From Heyndrickxia sporothermodurans (GTDB lineage: Bacteria > Bacillota > Bacilli > Bacillales > Bacillaceae_C), in NCBI RefSeq assembly GCF_016785185.1, contig NZ_JAEKDY010000094.1: a stretch of DNA of 13,614 nucleotides; one strand, written 5' to 3'. The position numbers and the translations under genes are program-made. The notes below the pieces were generated by a model. It was not told the DNA's origin. It saw only the letters and a list, made by a program, of their open reading frames with translations, and made no database searches. This document shows, in pieces, positions 1 to 8,081 of the stretch (positions are counted from its first letter, which is position 1; each line of letters opens with the position of its first letter).

Positions 1-48
1 AGCGTACCTATTTATTGGAATAGTTTCACATATTATGAAAATAAAGTT

Positions 49-112
49 AGGGTCCGTGTCGAAAAATATTTTTTTGACACCCTACCAACGGGTCAAACCG
101 TTGATGTATCAA
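49..112 (+). promoter_or_regulatory. Cluster of palindromes upstream of the aminotransferase, candidate operator region
   Basis: Three inverted repeats are packed into 64 bases just before the first gene. GTGTC (56-60) pairs with GACAC (76-80) around an A5/T5 core, giving a 25-base palindrome with one mismatch. AACGG (87-91) pairs with CCGTT (98-102). TTGAT (101-105) pairs with ATCAA (108-112). A TTTGAC half-site recurs in alternating orientation at 58-64 (as GTCGAAA), 73-78 and 92-97 (as GTCAAA). This arrangement suits binding of a dimeric regulator, but the protein is not identifiable. TTGACA at 74-79 resembles a -35 box, yet no acceptable -10 lies 16-18 bases downstream, so I do not assign a promoter. 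Confidence 0.4.
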
Positions 113-135
113 CATTTATAGAGGGAGTGATAGAT

Positions 136-1521
136 ATGAGTCAAAATCAAATCGTTCAAAAGGAATCTTTAGCCGCTGAATTAACGAAGCTTGATGTTAA
201 ACATCTTCTTCACCCATCTACCAATCCAAAAGCTCAAGCTGAAAGTGGACCAAAAATTATTTTTACGAGTGGAAAAGGGATCAATCTGTATGATATGAAA
301 GGAAACACCTATATTGATGGTGTATCTATGCTTTGGAATGTCAATCTAGGGCACGGAAATAAAGAATTGGCGGATGCTTCTTATAAACAAATGACCGATA
401 TTGCATATGCTTCCGCTTTCTACGGATATGCCAATGAACCAACTGTCCGCTTAGCCGAAAAAATCGCATCCTTAACACCTGGAGACTTAAATACCGTTTT
501 CTTTACATCTGGCGGTTCGGAGTCAAATGACACAGCATTCAAGCTTTCAAGATTTTATTGGCAGTTACAAGGGTATAAAGAAAAAAGAAAAATTATTTCA
601 TTAAGAAGAGGATATCACGGGGTAACTGTTGCAGCACAAAGAGCAACGGGAATCGATGTGTATCGTGATTTTTCTGGTTCAATGGATCCCGACATTGTAA
701 ATGCAAAAGCCCATGTTACTGAATGTGAACTTGGTGATAAGAATCACCCAGAATATGAAGGCAGTATTAGAAGCATTATCGAAAAAGAAGGAAAAGATAA
801 AATCGCTGCTGTGATTGTCGAGCCTATTCAAGGTGCGGGCGGGGTTCATATTCCACCAGATGAATACTTACAAGCAATTAGAAAATTGTGTGATGAAAAT
901 GATATTCATCTCATTGCAGACGAAGTAATTTGCGGTTTTGGCCGTACTGGTAAAATGTTCGGCGTTGATCATTGGAACATTGTTCCTGATTTTATGTCGA
1001 TTGCTAAAGGGATTACAAGTGGATATGCCCAGCTTGGCGGCGTAGTCATGCGGGAAAAAATTAGAGATGCGATTTCACAATTTGATGGGATGCTGGCACA
1101 CGGATTTACCTATAGTGGACATCCAACTGCCTGTGCCGTCGGCTTAAAAAATATTGAAATATTAGAACGGGATGGTCTTGTTGAAAATGCGTATCGAATG
1201 GGGATTGAATTAGAAAAAGCACTGCATTATTTAGAAGATAAATATGAATTCGTTACAAAATCAAGGGTGAAAGGTTTATTGGCAGGTTTTGATTTAATGA
1301 AAGATCCTGATGCAATCATTCCATTCGACGAATCAGTAAAAGCGTCTGTTTCCCTCGTCGATGAATGTTATCAAAGAGGCTTACTAATCAGACCATTTGA
1401 CTTTGAACCCGGAATGAATATTATCGCAATCGCTCCACCTCTTATCATCACGAAAAACGAGTTAGAACAAATTATCCATATTGTCGATGACTCGCTTTCA
1501 GCTCTGTCAAAAAAACTTTAA
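136..1521 (+). CDS. Class III (omega-) aminotransferase, putrescine/polyamine aminotransferase-like
   Basis: This is a PLP-dependent, cytoplasmic fold-type I aminotransferase of class III, 461 residues, the normal family length. Visible landmarks are the phosphate-binding SGGSES stretch (125-130), YHG (160-162) stacking on PLP, the EPIQGAGG segment (229-236), ADEV with Asp262 for the pyridine nitrogen, Lys291 in IAKG as the Schiff-base lysine, and FTYSGHP (324-330). The sequence resembles the SpuC type of polyamine:pyruvate aminotransferases, which turn a primary amine into an aldehyde using pyruvate as acceptor. The specific substrate is inferred from the aldehyde dehydrogenase and PuuP-like permeases downstream. 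I chose ATG 136 over GTG 127 because the GAGGGAG ribosome-binding site at 121-127 sits 8 bases before it and would overlap GTG 127. Taurine, beta-alanine or another omega-amine remains possible. Confidence 0.9.
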   Translation: MSQNQIVQKESLAAELTKLDVKHLLHPSTNPKAQAESGPKIIFTSGKGINLYDMKGNTYIDGVSMLWNVNLGHGNKELADASYKQMTDIAYASAFYGYANEPTVRLAEKIASLTPGDLNTVFFTSGGSESNDTAFKLSRFYWQLQGYKEKRKIISLRRGYHGVTVAAQRATGIDVYRDFSGSMDPDIVNAKAHVTECELGDKNHPEYEGSIRSIIEKEGKDKIAAVIVEPIQGAGGVHIPPDEYLQAIRKLCDENDIHLIADEVICGFGRTGKMFGVDHWNIVPDFMSIAKGITSGYAQLGGVVMREKIRDAISQFDGMLAHGFTYSGHPTACAVGLKNIEILERDGLVENAYRMGIELEKALHYLEDKYEFVTKSRVKGLLAGFDLMKDPDAIIPFDESVKASVSLVDECYQRGLLIRPFDFEPGMNIIAIAPPLIITKNELEQIIHIVDDSLSALSKKL

Positions 1522-1572
1522 ACTCTTTTCTAAAAGATTGTTGCATTAATTGAAAACGCAGAGTGGATTGGA

Positions 1573-1692
1573 GTGGAAGGAACCTGACTCCTGCGGGATA
1601 TAGAGGAAAAGTCGAGACCCCACAAGCGCAGGAGCGCTGAGGAGGCTCGACTTCTCACCGCGAAAAAGCAGGTTCCTGCAGTGGAAAGGAAC
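1573..1692. repeat. Structured Bacillaceae-type intergenic repeat with interleaved complementary segments
   Basis: The gap between the aminotransferase and the aldehyde dehydrogenase is filled by a GC-richer element bounded by near-identical GTGGAAGGAAC (1573-1583) and GTGGAAAGGAAC (1681-1692). Inside it, 1578-1586 pairs with 1669-1677 as an outer 9-bp stem. CTCCTGCG (1588-1595) is complementary to CGCAGGAG (1627-1634), and AAGTCGAG (1609-1616) to CTCGACTT (1646-1653). These last two pairs cross each other, as in a pseudoknot. A local hairpin AGCGC-AGGA-GCGCT (1625-1638) competes with one of them. I recall similar elements scattered between genes in Bacillaceae genomes, but I cannot verify the copy number here. 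No protein is evident in it. Confidence 0.65.
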
Positions 1693-1749
1693 GGTCTATT
1701 ATTTATTAAGAAAAGTAGTGAGAACAATTTTTAATATAGGAGGTTCGTT

Positions 1750-3231
1750 GTGATAGATCATGTCGTAAAACTACATCCCAAGGTGAGTGAATTTTTAAAA
1801 GGACCAAAAAAATTATTTATAAATGGAAAAGAAGTTGAATCTGTCAAAGGTGACACATTTCATACGATTAATCCGGCAACAGGTGAAGCGCTGGCAACGA
1901 TTTATGAAGCGAGCGAAATTGATGTTGACCTAGCAGTTGAGGCCGCATCAAAGGCTTTTGAATACGGAACTTGGCCAAAAATGAGCGCCTATGACCGTTC
2001 AAAATTAATGTATAAACTAGCCGATTTAATGGAACGGGATTTTGATGTTTTAGCTCAACTAGATACATTAGACAATGGTAAATCGATCAATGAGATGGTC
2101 CATGGTGACTTACCAAATGCGATTGAAAATCTTAGGTATTTTGCTGGATGGGCGACAAAAATGATGGGTCAAACCATCCCTATTTCCAATTCCTTCTTGA
2201 ACTATACACATCATGAACCTGTTGGTGTTGTTGGACAAATCATTCCATGGAATTTTCCTATCCAGATGGCACTATGGAAAATAGCACCAGCTTTAGCAAC
2301 TGGTTGTACGATTATTTTAAAACCTGCAGAACAAACACCATTGTCTGCATTATATTTAGCAAAACTAATAGAAGAAGCAGGATTCCCTAAAGGGGTTATT
2401 AATATTATTAATGGGTTTGGGAAAACCGCCGGAAATGCTCTTGTTAAACATCCAAAAGTGAATAAAATTGCTTTTACCGGGTCCACTCCTGTCGGCCAGG
2501 CAATCATGAAAGAAGCAGCAAATACGATGAAACGTGTGACCTTAGAATTAGGCGGAAAGTCGCCAAATATTATATTGCCTGATGCCAATTTAGATAAAGC
2601 TATTCCCGGTGTATTTTCCGGCATAATGGTGAACCAGGGTCAAGTTTGCTGCGCCGGTTCCCGAGTGTTTATTCCAGACCATCTTTACAATGAAGTTGTC
2701 GATAGACTAGTAGATTATGCGAAAAATGTTAAATTAGGCAATGGACTTGATGAAACAACCGAAATGGGTCCACTAATTTCAGAAAGACAACAGGAAATAG
2801 TGACTTCCTATGTAAATAAAGGCGTTGAGGAAGGGGCATCTCTCTTAATTGGCGGAGAGAAGTTAGAAAAAGGGGTCTTTGTGAAACCAACAGTATTTGC
2901 CGATGTTAAAGATGAGATGACTATTGCAAAAGAAGAAATTTTTGGGCCAGTTGTTGTGACAATGCCTTATAGTAGTTTAGACGAAGTTGTTTCCCGTGCG
3001 AATAATAGTCGTTATGGCTTAGCAGCAGGACTCTGGACTGAAAACCTAAAAAATGCCCATACAATTTCTCGAAAATTAAAAGCTGGGACCGTTTGGGTCA
3101 ATTGCTATAATCTCACGAATGCAGGCGTTCCTTTTGGTGGTTATAAACAATCCGGATTCGGCCGCGAAATGGGGTCCTACGCATTAGACAATTATACTGA
3201 AGTTAAAAGTGTGTGGGTTAATCTAGATTAA
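1750..3231 (+). CDS. NAD(P)-dependent aldehyde dehydrogenase
   Basis: This is a 493-residue cytoplasmic aldehyde dehydrogenase, a normal length for the superfamily. It oxidises an aldehyde to the carboxylic acid with NAD(P)+. Key residues are in place: Asn168 in PWNFP (oxyanion hole), Lys191 in LKPAEQ (cofactor binding), FTGSTPVG (242-249, Rossmann glycine motif), Glu266 in LELGGK (general base), Cys300 in GQVCCAG (nucleophile), and a later EEIFGPV motif. It resembles the DhaS/betaine-aldehyde/PuuC-like group, whose substrates include aminoaldehydes. As it follows an omega-aminotransferase, the likely substrate is the aldehyde that enzyme makes, for example 4-aminobutyraldehyde; this is inference. 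The GTG start is supported by ATAGGAGG at 1736-1743, 6 bases upstream. A strong terminator follows. Confidence 0.93.
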   Translation: MIDHVVKLHPKVSEFLKGPKKLFINGKEVESVKGDTFHTINPATGEALATIYEASEIDVDLAVEAASKAFEYGTWPKMSAYDRSKLMYKLADLMERDFDVLAQLDTLDNGKSINEMVHGDLPNAIENLRYFAGWATKMMGQTIPISNSFLNYTHHEPVGVVGQIIPWNFPIQMALWKIAPALATGCTIILKPAEQTPLSALYLAKLIEEAGFPKGVINIINGFGKTAGNALVKHPKVNKIAFTGSTPVGQAIMKEAANTMKRVTLELGGKSPNIILPDANLDKAIPGVFSGIMVNQGQVCCAGSRVFIPDHLYNEVVDRLVDYAKNVKLGNGLDETTEMGPLISERQQEIVTSYVNKGVEEGASLLIGGEKLEKGVFVKPTVFADVKDEMTIAKEEIFGPVVVTMPYSSLDEVVSRANNSRYGLAAGLWTENLKNAHTISRKLKAGTVWVNCYNLTNAGVPFGGYKQSGFGREMGSYALDNYTEVKSVWVNLD

Positions 3232-3239
3232 ATACCGAA

Positions 3240-3285
3240 CCTAACAATCCTTTATCTGATGAGGATTGTTAGGTAAACTTTTTCA
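3240..3285 (+). terminator. Intrinsic terminator after the aldehyde dehydrogenase
   Basis: A perfect 12-bp stem is formed by CCTAACAATCCT (3240-3251) and AGGATTGTTAGG (3262-3273) with a 10-base loop. It is followed by TAAAC and a short T run at 3279-3283. It begins 8 bases after the aldehyde dehydrogenase stop and separates the two enzymes from the permease genes, which therefore probably have their own promoter. Confidence 0.85.
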
Positions 3286-3303
3286 ATTTCTGAGTTTTTC
3301 CTT

Positions 3304-3351
3304 TTAAAAGCCGATTCAAAAAGTCTTATATAACCTTACTACAATTAGTAA
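3304..3351 (+). promoter_or_regulatory. Weak candidate promoter and small palindrome before the first permease
   Basis: TTAAAA (3304-3309) and TATATA (3327-3332) are 17 bases apart and each matches the sigma-A consensus at four of six positions. TTACT (3336-3340) and AGTAA (3347-3351) form an inverted repeat with a 6-base loop that would overlap the start of transcription. The preceding strong terminator makes a promoter here expected, but the match is only moderate. Confidence 0.3.
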
Positions 3352-3390
3352 CGTCCGAAAATTCCAAATTGTATAGATAGGAATGGTTTT

Positions 3391-4728
3391 ATGAATGAAA
3401 CGAATCGATTGAAACGGAGGCTAAATTTATTCCATATTATTGCAATAGGGATTGCCTACATGTCACCTTTTGCTGTATTTGACACGTTTGGAATTGCATC
3501 TGATATTTCCTCAGGTCATGTCCCAGCAGCATACATAGTTGTCTTTACCGCAATTCTTTTTACTGCTTTAAGTTATGGAAAACTAGTAAAAAGATATCCT
3601 GCTGCAGGTTCTGTTTACTCTTATACTAAAAATCTTATAAATCCATACGTTGGGATAATGGTTGGTTGGGTCTCCTTTATCGATTACTTAGCACTTCCAA
3701 TGATTAATGCTTTATTAGCAAATATTTACCTTTCCGCAGCATTACCCGGCGTTCCCGGGTGGGTCTGGATTGTAGGACTAATCATTATCATAAGTGTTTT
3801 AAACATCTTCGGTGTAAAGTTAGCAGCATCGGTAAATATGTTGCTCGTTGTGTTTCAAGTTCTAATTGGGATCATTTTTATTTTCCTAACGTATCATTCG
3901 ATTGCACAAGGACCTGAGCATTTTATTGCTCCAATAAATCTATTTCCTTCTGGCAAGGAATTTTCCGGTCTTTTCACTGCTGCAGCATTACTAGCCCTAG
4001 CTTTTATCGGATTCGATGCAATCACAACACTTTCTGAAGAAACAATTAAGCCAAAAAAGACCATTCCTAGGGGAATTATCCTAGTTGCAACGTTTGGTGG
4101 AATTTTTTTCTTCACGGTCACATACTTTATGCAATCCCTATTTCCAGATGTATCTACATTTAAAGATATCGAAGGGGCTTCCCCAGAAATTGCATATATG
4201 ATTGGCGGAAATCTATTTCTATCTATTTTCACGGCAGGAGCTTTGTTCTCCGTTTTTGCTTCCGGTTTAGCAGCGCAAATGAGCGCATCACGTTTGTTGT
4301 ATGCAATGGGTAGAGATAAAGTATTGCCGCGACGATTCTTTGGGTATTTACATCCAAAGTTCAACTCACCGGTGTACAGTATTCTATTAATTGGGGTTTT
4401 AGCTTTAACTGCCATTTTCTTAGATTTAGAAACAGCAACTTCTTTGATAAATGTTGGTGCCTTTACTGCGTTTTCCTTCGTGAATATCTGTGTCATCGTG
4501 TTGTTTTTTAAATCTAAAGAGCGAAAAACCGTCGGCTTTACGCTAGGGTATTTGATCGCTCCCCTTATCGGTTTAGGTTTTATCCTATACCTTTGGAGCA
4601 GTCTTAATATCATTGCAATTACACTTGGAATTAGCTGGGTTATTGTTGGTGTTATCTACCTAACTATATCTACAGGTTTTTTCAAAAAGGAGCCGCCAAA
4701 AATTGATTTTCAAGAACAGGAAATGTAA
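3391..4728 (+). CDS. puuP: APC-family permease, PuuP-like (putrescine/amine importer)
   Basis: This is a 445-residue integral membrane transporter of the amino acid-polyamine-organocation superfamily with about 12 hydrophobic helices and a short cytoplasmic N-terminus. From memory it closely follows E. coli PuuP, the putrescine importer, in several places: YMSPFAVFDTFGI in helix 1 (about 23-35), SGHVPAAY (41-48), SYGKLVKRYPAAGS (61-74), and GFDAITTLSEET (207-218) in helix 6. The ATG follows a modest ATAGGA site at about 3377-3382. A paralogue follows 109 bases downstream, and the two align through their C-termini. Import of putrescine or a related amine fits the aminotransferase and aldehyde dehydrogenase upstream, but transport of an amino acid cannot be excluded. 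Confidence 0.88.
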   Translation: MNETNRLKRRLNLFHIIAIGIAYMSPFAVFDTFGIASDISSGHVPAAYIVVFTAILFTALSYGKLVKRYPAAGSVYSYTKNLINPYVGIMVGWVSFIDYLALPMINALLANIYLSAALPGVPGWVWIVGLIIIISVLNIFGVKLAASVNMLLVVFQVLIGIIFIFLTYHSIAQGPEHFIAPINLFPSGKEFSGLFTAAALLALAFIGFDAITTLSEETIKPKKTIPRGIILVATFGGIFFFTVTYFMQSLFPDVSTFKDIEGASPEIAYMIGGNLFLSIFTAGALFSVFASGLAAQMSASRLLYAMGRDKVLPRRFFGYLHPKFNSPVYSILLIGVLALTAIFLDLETATSLINVGAFTAFSFVNICVIVLFFKSKERKTVGFTLGYLIAPLIGLGFILYLWSSLNIIAITLGISWVIVGVIYLTISTGFFKKEPPKIDFQEQEM

Positions 4729-4837
4729 AGATCGTACCAGGGCATTGGTGAAATTTACTGTTATCACGCTGCGCTTTTCTTTGGGCGGTGTCATGGATAA
4801 TAAATTTTTTAGACGTTTGGGGATGGAGGAATGGTAA

Positions 4838-6204
4838 ATGAATGATACAAACTCACCAACTCTAAAGCGCTCCCTTTCATTAAAACATGTTGTGTTTTTT
4901 GGTTTAGCCTTCATGGCTCCAACAACGTTGTTTTCAACATATGGAGTAGCTGCTCATAGCACAAATGGAATGATTTCAACTGCCTATATTGTCGCCCTAT
5001 TCGTTATGTTATTTACAGCCTACAGTTATGCGCAATTGGTGAAAGCCTATCCAAACGCGGGCGCGGCCTATACATTTACGCAAAAATCACTTAGTCCGCA
5101 TATCGGGTTTATCATTGGCTGGACAATTATACTAGATTATATGTTCAGTCCAATGATTAGTGCTTTATTACTAGGGATAGCCATGAGGGCTTATTTCCCC
5201 TCCATTCCTATGTACATTTGGATCATTCTTTTTATCCTAATAATTACTGTTATAAATATACTGGGCATAAAGGTAGCAGCTAAGGTTAATATAGTACTCC
5301 TATTCCTGCAATTTGCAACACTTGCGTTGTTCGTTGTCTTTTCAATAAAAGGGCTTTTAAATGGTCAAGGAGCGGGAACACTTTTTTCAATCCTTCCATT
5401 TATTGATTCAAATGTAGATTTATCGTCTTTCATGTCTGTGATTCCAATTCTACGCTTTTCCTTTTTAGGTTTTGATGCAGCTACAACTCTTTCCGAGGAA
5501 ACGAAAAATCCTCGAAAAACGCTCCCTAAGGCGATTTATCTTATTACTATCATTGGTGGATTGTATTATCTTATTGGGTCCTATTTTTTACAGCTAATCT
5601 GGCCGGATTACCAATCATTTAAAGACCCAGAGGCCGCTTATATGGAAATTGCATTTTATATTGGGGGCAACTTTTTGATTAGTTTTTTTCTTGCAGAAGG
5701 AATCATCGCAAGTTTAGCTTCATCAATTGCATCAGGAGCAAGCGCTTCACGTATTTTGTATGCCATGGGACGTGAACGGGTACTTCCTGCAAAAGTATTT
5801 GGATATCTTTCACCAAAATTTCGGACACCTGTCTATAATATATTAATTATAGGAGCCATTGCTTTAAGTTCACTTTTCTTAAGTTTAACAACAGCCGTAT
5901 CTCTCATAAATTTTGGGGCACTTTTTGCTTTTACTTTCGTTAATCTTTCGGTTATCTCGCACTTTTTTTCCGAAAAAAACAGAGGTCGATTATCGGAACG
6001 ATCCGGTACCTTATTATTCCGTTAATTGGAGCTTCACTAACAGGATTATTTTGGATAAAACTAGACATACATTCACTGATACTGGGAGGAACTTGGCTTC
6101 TTATCGGGGTTATCTATCTATTAAACTTAACAAAAATGTTTAGAAAACCACCTCCCGAACTTAGTTTTGATGAAAATTTGAGTAATAATGAAGCTAATCT
6201 ATAA
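4838..6204 (+). pseudogene. puuP: Second PuuP-like APC permease, frameshifted near its C-terminus
   Basis: This is a paralogue of the preceding permease: FGLAFMAPTTLFSTYG in helix 1, SYAQLVKAYPNAGAAY, and LGFDAATTLSEET in helix 6. Frame 0 reads well to codon 381 (5978-5980), then gives unrelated residues and stops at 6025. The true C-terminus is in the -1 frame from 5980 to the TAA at 6202-6204. It reads RYLIIPLIG, then GGTWLLIGVIYL, then KPPPELSF, matching GYLIAPLIG, GISWVIVGVIYL and KEPPKIDF of the upstream paralogue with no length difference across the junction. One extra A in the A7 run at 5973-5979 restores a 455-residue protein. Without the shift, the last two membrane helices are lost. 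GGAGG at 4825-4829 precedes the ATG. A real mutation, a homopolymer sequencing error and programmed -1 frameshifting are all possible. Confidence 0.88.
5974..6007 (+). other. A_AAA_AAC heptamer and downstream stem-loop at the permease frame break
   Basis: In the reading frame of the second permease the codons GAA-AAA-AAC contain A_AAA_AAC (5974-5980), the canonical X_XXY_YYZ form of a -1 ribosomal slippery site. A -1 slip here continues directly into CAG-AGG-TCG, the frame that encodes the homologous C-terminus. Eleven bases later, ATCGGA (5992-5997) can pair with TCCGGT (6002-6007) around an ACGA loop, with one G-U pair. This is a weak stimulator, so the site may be coincidental in an A-rich run. 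Confidence 0.35.
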
Positions 6205-6224
6205 AAAGAAAGGATAGATTGATA

Positions 6225-7862
6225 ATGAGTCAACAACTAGCAGATATAATCGTTTCAAGTAACACTGTATTTACAGGGCTTTCTGACCAACCGGAACCCG
6301 CTTCTATTGCGATAAAGGACAAGACAATCATTGCGATTGGTTCTGATGAGCAGATTAAGCCTTATTTAGGAAAGAATACGAAAATCTATCAATTTAATGA
6401 TCAATTAATTATGCCGGGATTTCATGATTTCCACCTTCATATTATGGATGGGGCGGTGGCGATGAACAGTGCCAATTTATTTCCTGCCCGCTCGGAAGAA
6501 GAAGCGTTAGAAATCATTCGCAATTTTGCCGAGTCAATACCGGAAGATCAATGGGTGATCGGCACAACATGGGATGCAGGTTATTGGGATACGCAGCAAT
6601 TACCGAATCGCTTTTCGTTGGATCGTATTCTCCCCGATCGTCCAGCACTTATGTTTCACGCAGAAGGTCATTATGTATGGGTGAATACGAAAGCTTTGGA
6701 AATTGCAAACATTCATCGAGATACAGAAAACCCCTCTTACGGCATTATCGGTAAAGATGAAAACGGGGAACCGGATGGCCTTTTATACGAAAAAGCAATG
6801 GGTTTAGTTATTCGTCATGCCTATAATTTTACAAAAGATGAAAAGAAAGAACTATTCGCAAATTTCCTCGATCATGCTGCCAGTTTAGGTGTAACGGCCG
6901 TTCATGACCTATTTGCAACGGAATCATTGGAGATTCTTAATGATTTTGATGTTTTCAAAGAATTTGAAGACAATGGGAAATTAACAACACGCGTTCATTT
7001 ATGGCCTGCTTTAAATGGCAATCTTGAACATGTCAAACGATTGAGAGAAACCTATCAATCAGATAAACTTCGTGTATCAGGTCTCAAACAATTTATTGAT
7101 GGCGTCATTACCCCTCGCACTGCTTATTTACTCGAACCATATGCGGATCAACCCGAAACACGTGGAGAAATGTCATTTCCTTCTGATACGATAAAAAAAT
7201 GGGTTGTTGAAGCGGATAAAGAGGGATTCAGCATTCGTTTTCATGCAATTGGCGATGGCGCAATTCGTCTTGCATTAGATGCCTATGAAGAAGCACAAAA
7301 GACGAATGGTAAGCGCGATTCACGTCATTCGATTGAACATGTCGAAGTAATTCATCCTGATGATATCGGTCGCTTCAAAGAGCTAGACGTTACTGCTTCC
7401 ATGCAGCCAGATCATTTCGCAATGTCTGAACGGGGTGTTTATACAGATCGAATTGGGAACGAACGAGAAAAGTATGTCTTCCTAATTAATACATTACAAA
7501 AATCCGGTGCGAGATTGGCGTTTGGAACGGACTTCCCAATTGATGTCCTTAATCCACTCCTACAAATCTATCGAGCCGTAACTAGAATCGACAACAGTGG
7601 AAAAACGGCATGGCATCCACATGAAGGGATCACACTTGCCGAAGCATTGAAAGCATATACCGTCGGACCTGCTTACGGTACATTTAGAGAGCATGAACTA
7701 GGTACATTAGAAGCAGGTAAGCTTGCGGATATCGTTGTCTTAGAACGGAACCTCTTTGACATCCCTGTTGAAGAGATTCCCGATACAAAGGTACAGCTAA
7801 CAATTGCTGACGGGAATATTGTTTTTGATGATACTAAGTCGTTAAACAAACAGTACACTTAA
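6225..7862 (+). CDS. Metal-dependent amidohydrolase, family 3 (YtcJ/NfdA-like)
   Basis: This is a 545-residue cytoplasmic enzyme with no signal peptide, of usual size for the Amidohydro_3 group. It has the flanking beta-sandwich plus TIM-barrel layout. Metal-site residues are visible: HDFHLH with His70 and His72, Lys288 in GLKQF (the position of the carboxylated lysine), His340 in RFHAIGDGA, His372 in SIEHVE, and Asp436 in FGTDFP. The C-terminal LADIVVLERN strand is typical. Characterised relatives hydrolyse amide-like bonds, for instance N-substituted formamide deformylase, which releases a primary amine. Here it could free the amine that the aminotransferase uses; that is inference, and many homologues have no known substrate. 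It follows the second permease by 20 bases, so it is likely co-transcribed. ATG 6225 is 10 bases from AAAGGA (6209-6214); TTG 6219 is the alternative start. Confidence 0.88.
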   Translation: MSQQLADIIVSSNTVFTGLSDQPEPASIAIKDKTIIAIGSDEQIKPYLGKNTKIYQFNDQLIMPGFHDFHLHIMDGAVAMNSANLFPARSEEEALEIIRNFAESIPEDQWVIGTTWDAGYWDTQQLPNRFSLDRILPDRPALMFHAEGHYVWVNTKALEIANIHRDTENPSYGIIGKDENGEPDGLLYEKAMGLVIRHAYNFTKDEKKELFANFLDHAASLGVTAVHDLFATESLEILNDFDVFKEFEDNGKLTTRVHLWPALNGNLEHVKRLRETYQSDKLRVSGLKQFIDGVITPRTAYLLEPYADQPETRGEMSFPSDTIKKWVVEADKEGFSIRFHAIGDGAIRLALDAYEEAQKTNGKRDSRHSIEHVEVIHPDDIGRFKELDVTASMQPDHFAMSERGVYTDRIGNEREKYVFLINTLQKSGARLAFGTDFPIDVLNPLLQIYRAVTRIDNSGKTAWHPHEGITLAEALKAYTVGPAYGTFREHELGTLEAGKLADIVVLERNLFDIPVEEIPDTKVQLTIADGNIVFDDTKSLNKQYT

Positions 7863-7916
7863 GTTAGGGGTCCCTTTTGAAGTGCAAAAAGTGAAAAAAC
7901 AGGTTAGATAATTACG

Positions 7917-7948
7917 AAAAAGCATGGAAATTTAATGCCATGCTTTTT
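7917..7948 (+). terminator. Intrinsic terminator ending the catabolic region
   Basis: AAAAAGCATGG (7917-7927) pairs perfectly with CCATGCTTTTT (7938-7948) around a 10-base loop. The flanking A and T runs make it potentially bidirectional. It lies 54 bases after the amidohydrolase stop. Confidence 0.85.
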
Positions 7949-7995
7949 ATATTCTTTAACCCCATGTAAAACTCCAAAATCAACCATCAAAATGC

Positions 7996-8072
7996 TGATA
8001 TAATGGGATTTAGTTACACCGAGACGTGGTGTTCTTAAATGTAACTAGAATTTACATACGATAATTTGGAGG
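7996..8072 (+). promoter_or_regulatory. Extended -10 promoter, leader hairpin and ribosome-binding site without a full gene
   Basis: TGATATAAT (7996-8004) is a perfect extended -10 element, although no -35 is visible. The predicted leader can fold: AGTTAC (8012-8017) pairs with GTAACT (8040-8045), and ACACC can pair with GGTGT inside it. A strong GGAGG (8068-8072) sits 9 bases before ATG 8082. The signals look functional, but the gene they should serve is missing. Confidence 0.4.
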
Positions 8073-8081
8073 AAAATAGAT

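Noticed and set aside
74..102. Sigma-54 or standard sigma-A promoter for the aminotransferase
   Set aside because: TTGACA is present, but no -10 at normal spacing and no GG/GC pair at -24/-12 could be found.
1530..1727. Minus-strand open frame in the gap before the aldehyde dehydrogenase
   Set aside because: It crosses the structured repeat and has no supporting start signals; the repeat explains the sequence.
3894..4613. Long minus-strand open frame of 239 codons
   Set aside because: It lies wholly inside the first permease, whose motifs are clear, and its translation shows no domain character, so it is antisense shadow.
5913..6143. Plus-strand open frame at the permease end as a separate gene
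   Set aside because: It is neither the permease frame nor the homologous C-terminal frame, which is the -1 frame ending at 6204.
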